From positions 162,738 to 226,737 of the forward strand of contig VXAU01003702.1 in the NCBI GenBank assembly GCA_013399695.1: 64,000 nt of DNA, given 5' to 3'. This document shows positions 1-12,215 of the stretch, in pieces (the first letter of the stretch is position 1; each line of letters starts with the position of its first letter). The notes under the pieces are model-generated. The model was not told the DNA's origin and made no database searches. It worked only from the letters and a program-made list of their open reading frames with translations. Made by a program: the position numbers and the translations under genes. Origin of the DNA: Formicarius rufipectus (taxonomy: Eukaryota > Chordata > Aves > Passeriformes > Formicariidae).

Positions 1-206
1 CCGTCCTTCCTTCCCGTCCTTCCTTCCGTCCTTCCTTTCCTTCCTTCCTTCCCGTCCTTCCTTCCTTCCTTCCCGTCCTTCCCGTCCTTCCTTCCCGTCC
101 TTCCCGTCCTTCCTTCCCGTCCTTCCTTCCGTCCTTCCTTCCCGTCCTTCCTTCCCGTCCTTCCTTCCTTCCCTTTCTTCCCTTTCTTCCCTTTCTTTCC
201 TTCCAT
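1..206. repeat. CCTTC/CCCGT tandem array at window edge
   Basis: The whole stretch is built from CCTT and CCCGT words, mostly as 13-base CCTTCCTTCCCGT-like units, grading into CCCTTTCTT and CTTTCC at the right end. It is pure pyrimidine on the + strand apart from the G of each CGT. That makes it locally rich in CpG, unlike the rest of the window. The array continues off the left edge, so its true length is unknown. It is a microsatellite/minisatellite and has no coding content. Confidence 0.95.
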
Positions 207-1700
207 TTCCTGTTTAATACATGGACTATCCCTTCGTATTAGCAGAGGCAGAACTGTGGTAATGCTCTTACTATAATCTATTTATGTAACAGTTTGGGCT
301 AGGTTCTCATTCTTTTGCAATGGGGAATGGCTTCCTTGAGTGAGTATAGTTTCCTTGCTACATTGATTGTATGGATTATGAAACATTTTGCTCTCAATTA
401 GGTAAGGATCTCCAGTACAGTACAGTCTGGAGCAGTGCTGTGTTGCAATGCAGTCCATTCTATCCTCCCCAAGGTATGTTTTTGCCATGTTTTCCATGGT
501 CTTAGCTGGCATTGGAAGGACTAAATGAAATCCTGAATTTACATGGCTTAAAATTTTATCTTTTATCTTACAGTGCAGTTACCAAAAGCTCTGGAAAGCT
601 TGTAACATTCATTATTCCAACACTGCAGGAGCCTGACAGTAATCTCAAGAGAATAGCTAAGTAGTGCTCTGTGTATTCTGTCAGATTGCTTAAATTCTGT
701 GTATGTCACACTTGAGAAACAGAGCTGCTAATGTTTGTGATGATAAGTGCAGTGATACAGTACACAGCCATCACGATTGTTAACAGACTCTAACTCCATC
801 ACCCATGTGCCCTTTACACATAAACATCTGCATTGCTCTTTCTCATCCTTTGAGATGCTTTGATATAGCAGTGGGAACAGCTCAGGTCCCTCTGTGTTGT
901 GCCATCCAGTGCCTTCCAAAGTCTCTGCACTGCCCCGATGATGGAAAAGACTGTGTGTCGTAGCCCATCCTGATTCTACCACTTAGGGCTTATTGGTGCT
1001 TTTAATCAACCGAGTGTGTGCTAATGGACACTTCTGATTAATCTTTATCAGATTCATGAGATTATAAAGTCTCAACACAGAAAATGAGAAGGAAGGGTCC
1101 TATGCCCAGAATATTTCTGCATCTATAGGTGTTCGTAAAGCTTTGTGCTCATCCACCATGAGCTGGCAGGGCCACTTATTATCTATGCTTTGCTCCATGC
1201 AGTCAGCATGCTCAGGAGCTCTGTCACTATTCTTGTGAAGGTACCTACTCTGTTTCTGCCAAAGTGGATGGAGTATATAGAAGCAGTGTGTCAACACAGC
1301 CTCTGTGGATAGATCAACGTGTACTGTCTATGCATTATCCCATATCTGTTCTCTGTTTCTGATATGAACTTTACTATCTTGCAGAATCACTAATAGCACC
1401 CCATTGAGTATTTAGAGTGTTTTCTCACAATCCCTCTTTGAAAGGCAATTGCAGATTACATTGTGTACCTGGTAATAGTAAACTCTGCATTGTGCTAGGC
1501 ACAGAGATGTGACATTTATTTCTCTATCCATCCACCAGGTGTTACTCTCCAATATCCAGCTGCTATGCAATGTGAAAATCAGGGCCTAGCAGTGGAGGTG
1601 GAAATACAAACAAGAGGCAAACAGTTAATTTTCCTATGTCTGTATATTTCCTTCTTACGCTCCATGGAAACTGATGAGCACTCGGCTCTCTGTTGTGGGA
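207..1700. other. Unique AT-rich DNA, no gene seen
   Basis: Only short open frames (84 codons or fewer) occur on either strand, with no recognisable protein similarity and no repeat family I can name. The frames lack flanking splice signals that would make a convincing exon. Confidence 0.6.
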
Positions 1701-1790
1701 GTTTTTTGTTCTTTGTTTGTTTTTCAGGGGTTTGGTGTTATTTTTGGGGGGTGTTTTTGGGTGGGGTTTTTTGGTTTTTGTTGTTTTTAA
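1701..1790 (+). repeat. G/T-rich low-complexity tract
   Basis: The + strand is almost only T and G, with G-runs of 4, 6, 3 and 4 separated by T-rich spacers (1727-1770). It looks like the complement of the A/C-rich tracts found elsewhere in the window. The small open frames covering it are low-complexity artefacts. Confidence 0.85.
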
Positions 1791-2310
1791 TCTAGGGAAA
1801 CTGAAGGATACATTGGTATTTTTTTATGCACATGGTTTATATTTATTAAAACAGCAATGTCACATGTATGAAATGTATAGGGACACAGGAACCACAGCAA
1901 ACTTTAGTACCACTTTTCAGTCTGCCTCTGTAGTCCCTGTTAATAATGAGAAAAGGTAGAACACTCCTATGAGTAATAAGTAAGTCACTGAGCCACAGTC
2001 ACAGAAAAAAGTTACTCCATCACAACAGCAATTAGCCATTAATTTTTGTGTATCTATTCAGACACAAATAAAAGCAGAAGGGTTCCCAGTTTCTCCTGCT
2101 TTGTGTGATGCCAGTTGTAACATTGAAGCAGCTACATAGAAGTTGTAGGACTTATCTTTTATATCTGTTAAAGATGACATGAGCTGTTGTAGGAGGAAAA
2201 GAAATCAGAAATTCACAAGTATTAAAAGACTAGCAGATTCTCCTTTAATGAGTTACATATGTCATGCATGTTTTCCTTTTTTTTTTAATGTCCTGTCATA
2301 TTGTGGCAAG

Positions 2311-2370
2311 TAGGTTGGGTGTTTTTGTTTTGTTTGGTTTTTGTGCATGTGTGTGTGTTTCTTGTTTGCC
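2311..2370 (+). repeat. G/T-rich tract with short GT repeat
   Basis: A run of TTTTTG, GGTTT and a short (TG)n stretch. It has the same G/T skew as 1701-1790 and lies about 520 bases downstream of that tract. A short T-run precedes it at 2276-2287. Confidence 0.75.
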
Positions 2371-3837
2371 TAATACCAGTAAGGACTTACATACTTAACA
2401 CAGTTATCTTACAGTCCAGTAGATAGCAAGTACCTATACAGATTTTTGTCTTAAAAGGGTAATATTTCTACTGGATTTGCTTTTTTTGACAGAGCTATCA
2501 GGGACAGATATCTCTAAATATAGATTTACAGATCTATACTGAATGTAGGAGATACAGTTCGATGTGAAGCTTAGTAAATGTTACTGAGTTTTCAAGTATT
2601 TCTTCTATTCACTCTGGGTATGTTATCTGATTAAATATAGCTATTTGCAAGTAAGTAAGCAAACCAAAGCCGCTGTAGCTTTCTTTTGGATAACTGAGGC
2701 TACTTTAGTGTCAGTGTTGGTGGAATTATTTTAAATGTTTCCAAGGAATACAGATGCACTGTCAGAGCACTCAGCTGTAAGTCCGACAGGATGATGAGCA
2801 CACGATGTAGTGAAGTGGCACATGGGAAAAAGAAACATGATTGTTTGAGGAAATTCTCAGATTCATACTCTTAATTATGAAGCTTTTAAGCTTACAACCC
2901 TATATAGGACATGAGCATGTATATTGTAGGGGAGGAGCATTTTAATGACAAGTACCACTTTTGTGGCTGGGAAAACCTGTGGGACAAAGGAGGCCACGGC
3001 AGCAGCAGATCAGCTCTCCCATTGAGTGGTGCTACTGGGTTTGTGACAAGAAGTGGTCTACAGTGCACCTACTGAACTTAACTCATCCTTTTCCATTGAA
3101 GGACTAGATGTTCCCGAGGGGCTCACCAAATCAACGACAAGAGAGATTCAAGGGAGTAGCTGCTGAATGGTTTTGCACATTTCAGTATGATATTCTGCAT
3201 GTATTCTAAGACTGAGTCTCCGTTTCTCCTTCAGAGAAGAAAAAAGGATTATTACAGTGTCTTCCCCAGGCATACCTTTGTATAAAGAAAGCAATGTGGA
3301 AACCTGTTCCACATGGCAACTTGAAGATTCAGTAAACAAGAAAACTTTGGGCATATTTGAAAGATTGCTGGGTGTTTGATGACCAACCGTTTTTACTGTG
3401 GCCAACTTCTATTTATACAGAATGCCCATATTTAGCTGCACACCTGTCTTCTATCTAATAAAACTGTTCCCTCACTGATACCTTCATACCAGTGCATGTG
3501 ATCTTGTCTTGAATATATGAGTTTTCAAGAACACAGTTTTACTTTCTGACATGAAAAGTAGGCAGTATTTAAATCTCTTTATTTAAGTACCACTCTGATT
3601 ACTCATTTCCCTTGCTAGCGTCACGCTTAGAAAAATCTCCCTTCTCTGTGTGGCCATGGTTATAATATCCCGCCTGACCTCTAGTGGTTTCTCTCTGAAC
3701 TGAGTCTCCTGCATACAGAGTTCGCCACTTGCCTTTGGCAGCCAGGAAAGGGATGAGCACAGATTTAAGACTATCTCAGGTTTAAGAGAGTGCAACATAA
3801 GGGGAAACTAAATCGGATCTCAGAAACATGTCAACGG
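2371..3837. other. Unique AT-rich DNA, no gene seen
   Basis: No recognisable repeat or coding exon. The longest frame, 3148-3405 on the - strand (85 codons), has no motif I recognise and no good splice context. Confidence 0.6.
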
Positions 3838-4440
3838 CATCCCAGCCCATATCAGGACTAGTGTGTTCAGCAGAAGCAGGGCAGTGATTGTCCCCCTGCA
3901 CTCAGCACTGGTGAAGCTGCACCTCAAGTGCTGTGCTCAATTTTGGGTCCCTCACTACAAGAAAGACTTTGAGGTGCAGGAATGTGTCCAGGGAAGGGCT
4001 ACAAAGGTGAAGAAGGGTCTGGAGCACGAGTCTTATGAGGTGCAGCTGAGGGACCTGTAGTTGTTTAGCTTGGAGAAAAGGAGACTGAGGAGAGACCTTA
4101 TAGTTCCTTACAACCTGAAAGGAGGTTGCAACCAAGTGAGTGTGAGTCTCTTCTGCCAAGTAAACAAGCAATAGAAAAAGAGGGAATGGGCTCGAGTTGT
4201 GCCAGGAGGGGTTTAGATTGGATATTAGCAAAATTTGCTTTACTGAAAGGGTTGACGAACACTGAAACAGGCTGCCTAGGAAAGTGGTGGAATCACCATT
4301 CCTGGAAGGGTGTAGAAGACTTCTAGATGTGGCACTTAAAAACATAAGTAGTAGGCTTAGTAGTAGCAGTGTTAGATTAATGGCTGGACTCAGTGATCTC
4401 AGAAGTCTTTTTCAACCTAAATGATTTTGTGATTCTATGA
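3838..4440 (+). mobile_element. CR1 LINE, 5'-truncated 3' end
   Basis: About 600 bases of a CR1 non-LTR retrotransposon in sense orientation. It starts inside the C-terminal part of ORF2. The frame at 3863-4060 reads the familiar end of the CR1 reverse transcriptase, with a VIVPLHSALV-like stretch, QFW, PHYKKD and a V-Q-R-A-T-like segment. Stops and a frameshift follow, so it is dead. Downstream are the conserved words for GLFSLEKRR, the GGTTTAGATTGGATATTAG block, the AACAGGCTGCCT block and the 3' tail GATTCTATGA, followed by a T-run. Active CR1 is about 4.5 kb, so this is a typical 5' truncation. Divergence looks moderate. Confidence 0.95.
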
Positions 4441-4857
4441 TTTTTTTTTTTCCTCAGTTAGGGTTGTTGCATGCAAGATTGCATGATTAGTTGCATGTGG
4501 TTAAAGACTTGAAGCTCTCTGTATGAGTTTAGATGTATCTTTTGCACACCTGTGAGCTGCAATAATACAAAGCCATCTTTATACAGTGCTTTGAGATCTA
4601 TGGACAAGTTTTTCATGAATTTAGGTCAACCTGATCTACCAGTGTTGGACACAAAAGAGAAACCATCCTGACCTAATGTTATAAAACAGGAATGATTTTC
4701 TGGATCTATGTAAGCATGTGGGTACTCTCAGTGTATTGTTATGTATGTATTCATCATACACCAGTGCTTTTTTACTCAAAGATTATCTTTATTGCTTGTA
4801 AAATTAAATGAGGCCATGATAGCAATTATATGTCTTATCTCTTTGCAGGTAATTATG

Positions 4858-4930
4858 AAGCATGCCTGTTTGCGTGCATGTACATGCAGATTATGCATGC
4901 ATGTGCTTGTGCATATTTCTTCAGGTTGAA
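4858..4930. repeat. Alternating purine-pyrimidine stretch
   Basis: Rich in GCATGC, TGCATG and GTGCAT words, including the palindromes GCATGC and ATGCAT, so purines and pyrimidines alternate over much of about 70 bases. It is an imperfect (TGCA)n-like degenerate repeat. Such alternation can favour left-handed DNA, but no function is implied here. Confidence 0.5.
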
Positions 4931-7311
4931 TCTACATGCAGATTTCTGTAGGATGCAAGCCTATTTAAGTGGGTGCAAAATCAATTTGATGTACTCAAAC
5001 CTGTCTTTCCTTTGAGCATTAGTCATGTTCCTGTTCCATGTATTTAAACATTTCATAGCTGTCTGCTTACTTAACAATTGCTATAACAAACTATGGATGA
5101 AGCGTAAATAATTCATAAGCACCAGAACAGGCATGTAAATAACCAAGTTACCTGAGAACTGAATGGGCACGTATTCACACTGCTGTTCCAGTGACTGGTA
5201 TATCAGCAGATCAGCTCCACCAAACTCCCAGATGCTGCTGCACTTTTCCGCCTACAATCTTTTTGGCTACATTTTCTATGCTAATAGAAAAAGAGGCTTG
5301 CTGTTAAGTGTGCACCTACTTCTGAAAAAATGAGCACTATATATAGCTTTATTTCCTAGAAGAATGAATGGAAATTTAGAATGTTTAATGTCAATGCATA
5401 CACCAATTTCTCTTGGTAATGATTTTAACGTTAGCAGTTCTGCTTCAAAACGTTGACATTACTGATTTTTTTTCAGCCTGATATTAATGTTTCCTGTCTC
5501 TATTGCAGATACTAAAATTGGTAGGAGAAATTTGGAAGGGGTTTGTGGTTAATATATCCACCAGACTGGGTAATGGTATAAAATCTCAGTGAATCATAGT
5601 CTGAACACCTGAGGAGGCAATAAGGTTTTCTATGCAAGTGGCAAGAGAAAATAGAAAGTGTGGGAATGTACTCTGAGTAACAGTAAACAGATTTTTTTTC
5701 CTTTCCTCTAGAGCCTGTCACTGTTGTACCTAACTACTGCTTTAATATATTAAATTTTAAATGTAATTTTCTGTTATGGCACCTTGTGTGGTTGATGATC
5801 CAGCCACAGTATTTAAAGCATTACCTTAGTAAAGCACAGTTTTGGAGCTGAACTGAAAGTTCTCTGTAATATTCCACACTACCATCAGTAACCATTCCAT
5901 TTGCTTACAGTTAGGGGAATTTTACTCTGTAATCATCTGACATCAAAATAGTAACTAGTGTTTCAATTCAGTATTATAAAAAAACAGAAGAATAGAATCT
6001 GAATTAAAACTCTATTTAATAAAATATATTAGTGGATAAATCGTGAGATTGAAGGCAAGAAACTTCTGTACTCCATTGGTAATTTTGATATTATCTACTT
6101 TTATAGCCTTGAGGTAGTAATAGTAAACATTTTCCATCAAGACTTTCTGAATCAGGCAATTGTGTAATTGAAGTATAGAGTGTCCGTGCAGAATTTTGGC
6201 TTTACCTGCTCAAGATCATTATTAATGAAAGTAGATTAAAAATGCAAGGTCAAGCACTTCTAAATTAGGATGTACCAGCCTGATTATTGTACTCTTTAAA
6301 ATTATTAACCAGGGGCTAAAATTCAGAAAAAGTTAAGAAGAACTGGAATAATGAACAGTCAGCCTTAATTAAAATCACCATTCACAGCTGCTATGAGAAA
6401 AAAAATAGATACAGGTAAAGGGTAAACCCAGCTTTAGCCTTGCTAGCAGTGATAGGTATTCCAAGAGTTGGGTTTTGTGGTATTGAGATTAATTTTCTAA
6501 GAAGCTAAGAACTGGGTTTAATGTGCACTGATGTTTTGAAACTAGTGAATATCATATAAGACATTATTCCCTGTCCATGATTCATTATGTATCTAAAATG
6601 ATACAGGGTGCTTTATTTGGGAGTCATGTGTTTTTTACTGCTGTCCTTAACAGAGTGAATACAATTGAAGGACACAGAAAGAGTTAATTTATAGAAGTCA
6701 GCACAGCACCTGTAATGGGATGCAAATGGAAGCTTTTTTCTGTTATTCTGTCAGTAAACTGCCTGTGCCTTCTTCAAATAGACAGATTCAGCATTGCCTT
6801 CCTGTCAGAGGGGATGGAGGTGGCAGTGAGCTCATATTCCCATCTTTAATGCAATGTTAGAGTGTTAATTTTGGAGGAGTCATCACTGGGAGAAATGCTT
6901 GGAGATATTTTTGGGGAGTGGCATAGTGATTTTGTACCCTTTTTTAAATGAGATGGTATTAGATTGAGTTCATCTGGAATCTGTTCTCTGTGGGGATGGG
7001 GAAGTGAGAGAAGAGAGGGGTGGTGCAGGATCCTGTCTGAACCTCACTAAGAAAACAAATGGCTTAATAATAGAATTGTTTTAATAAGACAAAATAATAA
7101 GAAGAATATAAATAGCCAGTAAATCTAATGTTCCTTCAGGTTCTGGACGCATGATGTTTATGGAGCACCTGATGGAGCCCAGATAGATTTTCTGCACAGA
7201 GCAGAACAGAAGAGAGACAAGCTCTCCCTTTTGGTCATTCAAGCTAATATATAATTTCCTTTCAAGAACAAAACCCTCTGTTCCTATAGCATGATCTCAT
7301 GAGAACTGATA
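4931..7311. other. Unique AT-rich DNA, no gene seen
   Basis: No repeat family or exon recognised. The only notable word is a 10-base match to the let-7 5' end at about 6111, which lacks a pairing arm and is rejected below. Confidence 0.6.
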
Positions 7312-7403
7312 TAGTGGAAGGTGTCTCTGCCCATGGAAGGGGGGGTTGAAATGAAATGATCTGAAAGGTCTCTTCCAAACCAAATTATTCTTTGATTCCA
7401 TGA
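7312..7403 (+). mobile_element. CR1 LINE 3' tail fragment
   Basis: A 92-base scrap of CR1 3' end in sense orientation: GGAAGGTGTCTCTGCCCATGG, a G-run, then the GATGATCTxxAAGGTCTCTTCCAACC-like block and a degenerate TTCCATGA tail. The coding part is missing. The substitutions suggest an old copy. Confidence 0.85.
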
Positions 7404-10400
7404 TCTGGTGGTTGTCCTATGGCCAAGGGTGCTGTGCAGTACCACAGAGGCCAGAGGGCCATTCTGGATGAGCAGGACAGCACATCACAGACTTGCTCCA
7501 ATGCAGGTTAGCTGTCATGTGGATCACTGACTCCTAAATATGCAGTGGTTTCTGGTTCAGAAATGATACAGAAGAAGGGAAAATATTAGGTTTAATCTCT
7601 CGGTGTCATGCCTTCTTTTCGAACATGAAAACTTCTGCAGAGACCACAGCCAAATCAACATGACTTTATGCAGCATTCTGCTAGCACAAGGACTGAGTAA
7701 CTAACACTAAAGGATTTTTATTTCTTTTCCTGTTTTTCTCCTGGCATTCCAGGAAGCAAATTGTCATTCACTTCACAAATACATGCACTTTTTCTCCTGT
7801 TTCCTGGCTTTGCTTTATTAATATTTTCTGCTTCAACTGTGTCTAATATGTGTTTTCCTGACTGAACCTTTCAGATTCAGGAGAATGTGCCAGGATCTGT
7901 AGAAATGGTAGATTTGCATTTAGATCTGACAAACTATAGAATTTTCATGCAGTTTTGTATGCAGTTTTAATATTTTTGTTTCCAGATCAGAAGCTAGGAT
8001 TTCACTCCATGCATTATAAATAAACTCTAAGAAAACTTCAGGCATAACCTTTTGAATGGATGGAACATCTAACATCATGTTCAAGGAGTGAATTATTCTG
8101 AAAAATTAAGTGAAAAAGTGACATTTGACATTTTCACATCTATTAAAATAATGATAAGTTATCAGATAAACTGTGTGCAAATTTGACAGTCAAACATCCC
8201 CAGATATTCAGGGATGCAGCATCCCTCCTTCAGTTTTCACCTTTTCAAGGTAACATTTCCATTCTTACTACAGGAATGGAAGGGATCAAATAGCCAGCAG
8301 TGACAAGGTGCATTATGAAATCTGCAGTAATGAGGAAATTTTTGTTAAAAGGCAGACTTCAACTCTAGAAAATCCATATTTGCTGTCAGCTTCGATGAAA
8401 AAACTAGTGCATGAAGGGACCACATTGGCTAAAATTGGCTGGGGAAGATAAAAGTAACACCTTATGTTGTCACTGTCACTTCTTGTGGATTGCAAAGGAT
8501 TGACATACAGGCTGTGTATGAAGGTTGTCAACAGCACTGTTCATTTTGTCCCAAGAGCAGGAGTGTTGGCTACGTCTACGCATCTGTCAAGTCTTGGGCC
8601 CTCAGCATGAGCTTTGTCCCCCACAGCAAGAGCTTATGTCTCTGATATTGACAGGACTTGTCTTTGATATTTTCATCTGATATCCTTGTCAAGAGCAGTT
8701 GTGAAGGAGACCACCTTTGAGGCCATGGGCTGAGATCATAATATGGAGAAGAAACAGAGACACCGTGTTGCTGAGAAGGTGCTGGTTACCAGTCAGACCT
8801 GCCACATAACATTGTCCTGCTGAGTGGCACAATCTGCAGCCAAAGGGCCCGGAGCTTTGGCTTTTCCCAGCCATGCAGCCTGAGGCTCCAGGAATACCTC
8901 ATGCCTGATGGGAAGTTGCAGTGTTCTCTCTTGAACCTCAGAAAAAGAAATCTGAAATGTCTGGCTGTGCTTAGCTGGTTGGAGGCATTTACTGAACCTG
9001 GTTTCTAGCATGAATTTGCTTAATGAAAGCATTTACTTGTACTTCCAAACAGAAATCTCATTTTAGATGTCCTCGGAATCTGAAAGAATTCACCTCTCAT
9101 TTCTGGACTGTGATTGGAACCATCTTTAGTCACATCTTTAATCTGTGGAGATTTGCCCCCGCCCCAGGGTTATAGTTATGGGTTCTGATAGCTGTTAAAA
9201 TTCAACTTAGAAAACAAAGCTCAGTTTATAAATAAGAGGAGCTTGAAGAGCCTATAAAATATATAATGTTATTTTGTGAATCAATTTTTCATTTAATATA
9301 ATATTTTATATACTGACAGCCTTCCTTTGATCTATATTTATTATCTGCCACTTGCCTTGAAATGAGAAATGTAACTACTTTGATAAATGGATTTGAAAGG
9401 TTATCTAGTTTCATGGTAGCTTCTCTAAGTTACCATTATGTGCTTTGATGAAATGCTATTCGGTAAGTTTCTGAAAGGATATTTTGGTGCTCTGGGAGAG
9501 TGATAGCTCTCTCTCTTTTCATTGGATGGATATACATGAGAGGACATGTGAGAGGCAGGAACTGTTTCACTTTTCTCTGTGCAGATAGTCATCAAAATAG
9601 TCCAGTACTCTTTTCACTGGCAAAGTGGAGGTCACTCATTAAACATCTTCTTCAGACCTTTAAAAACACCCCGAAGTCACTTTTTTCTTAAACTTGAAAT
9701 GATCCATGACATTTAGTTTTATCTTGTGCTGAATCTCTCAAACAGAAGATAAACTTACATGCTTGCTGATTTGCCTCAGAGTTTTTTTAAATAGTAATCT
9801 TTTTTTACTTAGATAGGAAATGTTCTTTTATACTGGATCATTAGTTCCGTAACAGATTTTGTTGCATTTGGTATTAAAAAGTGATTCAGTGAAGGCTTTC
9901 AGTCTCTGAGATATTTATATGTTAGAGAACCAGCCGTCACATAGGTCACCACCCACAACTGAGAGGATGAGATCTTGCATTGCTGAGCTGAGGAGAGGCA
10001 AGTTAGGTAAAGGACAGTTTCTCCATGGGATTCTTCCTTATTGTTCCTAGGGAGAACTTTCCCATTGACTCCAGCAGCTGTGGACTCAGGCTGTATGACC
10101 AGAGTCAAAGGCCCATGTATGGATGGTAGTCTTCCATGCAACTTGGGGTGAAAGAGTCTGAGAAGATTTCATATGCAGGATATGGCCCTAGTTACTTCTT
10201 GATGCATCCAGAGACTTGCACCTGACAACTTATTTTTACGAGAGCACTACTCCTCACCAAGTGCTCCTTCAGCCTCCATGTCAGGAGGTAGAGGGCTGGA
10301 AAAAGTAAGGTACTTTTCTAGGGAAACAGTCCAATGTTTTCAGGCACTTTCTGTACTTTTTTCATCAAAAGACACTGTGCTCTTGCTCCCTGGTAAGAAA

Positions 10401-12193
10401 GGACTGTCCTGTTTTTCACTATTGCAAATGGCATTCTCTACTGTTGACCCGCCATTTATCTTATACAGATAGTTAACATTTTTATATATATTTGTTGCCA
10501 CTTTTGTCAGAACGATTTATTCTTCACTATGGTTTCTTGAATCTCTTTCGCTTCCTCTTCACCAGCATCCTTTGTACAATCACTGGCTAAAACACCTCTC
10601 TCTTTTAATCAGTTAGGTGTGCAGATTTATGGTGCATCAGCTGTACTTTTATGGTACCTGCTTTATGTTTGAATCATCTGTCTCAAGACAACTGACCGAA
10701 GCAGGACAAAACAAAATATAAGTACTACTCTAAGCACTCTGCAACTGGAATAACCCCTTTTCAAAAATGCTGAAGGATATTGTCAAGGATATGGCAATGA
10801 TATTATTCATCATAATAGAGAGAGCTGTGAAGGGAAAAAATACTGCTTTGTGTGGGTGTATTCATATATAACAAGCAGGAGAGGAAGCCAGAGTTCTTAA
10901 ACTGAAAACATTATTTGTTTCTGGATGGGTCAAGTGGAAAAGAAGATTCAAATTTTTTTATGTAAGTTTTTTGAGTGACTATATTGCAGTAATTTCATAC
11001 ATACATATATATACAAAAAAACTAATTATCTGCAATTTCTTTCCTGTAACAAGGTCATTTTCTCTAGAATTTTGTTTTGTTTGCCTGTGATATTTTTTGA
11101 AGGCTCCTTATTCAAGCTTTTCTTTATGAAACACCCAATATTTTTGTGTGAAGAAAAAGGACTGCGCTCTAGTGGGTGCATAAGCTGCTGCAGCTTAAAG
11201 GTCAGCAATAATGGGGCCTTTGTCAGACCTCAGTTGTGCTTAGGCTAGCTGGCAAAAATATTTGCCTTTGGAATGTAAAGTTCAGACCAGCTAGAAAACA
11301 TGTTAATGTGCCAGTTCAGGAGGGGAAAGAAGCGTGCCCTTCACCATACATTTTCTCCTGTTACTTTAAGACCTTTCCTCAGCCTTGCTTAACTATAGGC
11401 AAGGAAGTTGAAATCTTCTGCTGAATCAGGGTCTGTATGTGAAAGGCAGAGTTATAATACAAATATGGAGGAAGCTGATTTAAAATCAGGACAGAAAGGT
11501 AACAAGATCCTTTTGTTGCTGATATATTGCTAACTGTCACACAAAGCCTGTTTGCCAAGAGCAGTGAATGTGATGCAGCTCCCAAAGAGCAAATCTGATG
11601 ACAAGGAGTCGTAGGTTTTCATTGTATTTGCTTGAAAGAGTAGCAATTTAGACCCAAGTGAATAATTCACAGCAAACAATTTATCTGATGAGTTTGGCAT
11701 TTTTCTTAGGTCATGAAATATCCATGAGCAAAATTGCAGCTTCCTTATATTCATTTTTTGACGAGTGCATTTTTGAATTTTTATCTTTCAAGCTTAGGAT
11801 TAGCAGTAGTGCTTTAAACACAGACTGTTGTAATTGGTCATTTAAATAGACATTTTGTGTTGTCTGACTCTTCAGGATGCTCTTTTGCCTCCATCATCTT
11901 GTTCTTAGTGGACCCAGAACTTTGGGATTTCCCAAAAAAAATTGTCCACCATCACCTGCCTTTTTAAACTAAATAGACTAAATGTGACTATTGTTTCATG
12001 TGTATGAGGGAAAAACATGAAGGGAAACTATGTGAGTAGTGAAATTACCAGAGGGATTACTGACACAATTGTTGAGAGAAGATTGATTTGAGTTTCTAGG
12101 TATCCTATCCATCTACCTGGTGGGTTATACTTAATTGTCCTGATTTGAAGATATCTTTTCTGTCAGTCAGTCTCACTCTTTTCACCCTGCTTT
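7404..12193. other. Unique AT-rich DNA, no gene seen
   Basis: Nearly 5 kb without a repeat I can name or a credible exon. AT-rich patches occur at about 9235-9320 and 10975-11020 (TA/CATA steps). Open frames are all 80 codons or fewer and share no motif with a known family. Conserved noncoding elements could be hidden here but cannot be seen without alignment. Confidence 0.6.
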
Positions 12194-12215
12194 ACACACA
12201 CACACCCACACACAN
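12194..12215. repeat. Short (AC)n microsatellite with one N
   Basis: An interrupted AC dinucleotide run (one CCC interruption) ending in a single ambiguous base at 12215, which probably marks a base-call uncertainty at the repeat. Confidence 0.9.

Noticed and set aside
1727..1770. Four G-runs as a G-quadruplex
   Set aside because: The first loop is about 15 bases and the tract is generic G/T low complexity, so the prediction is weak.
3902..4345. 147-codon - strand frame as a possible gene
   Set aside because: It is the antisense shadow of the CR1 3' end at 3838-4440.
6111..6120. TGAGGTAGTA, a 10-base match to the let-7 5' end
   Set aside because: The bases after it do not follow let-7, and no complementary arm lies within about 80 bases, so no hairpin precursor is possible.
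9398..9420. GGTTATCTAG, matching the core of miR-9
   Set aside because: The rest of the mature sequence diverges and the downstream bases do not form the required opposite arm.
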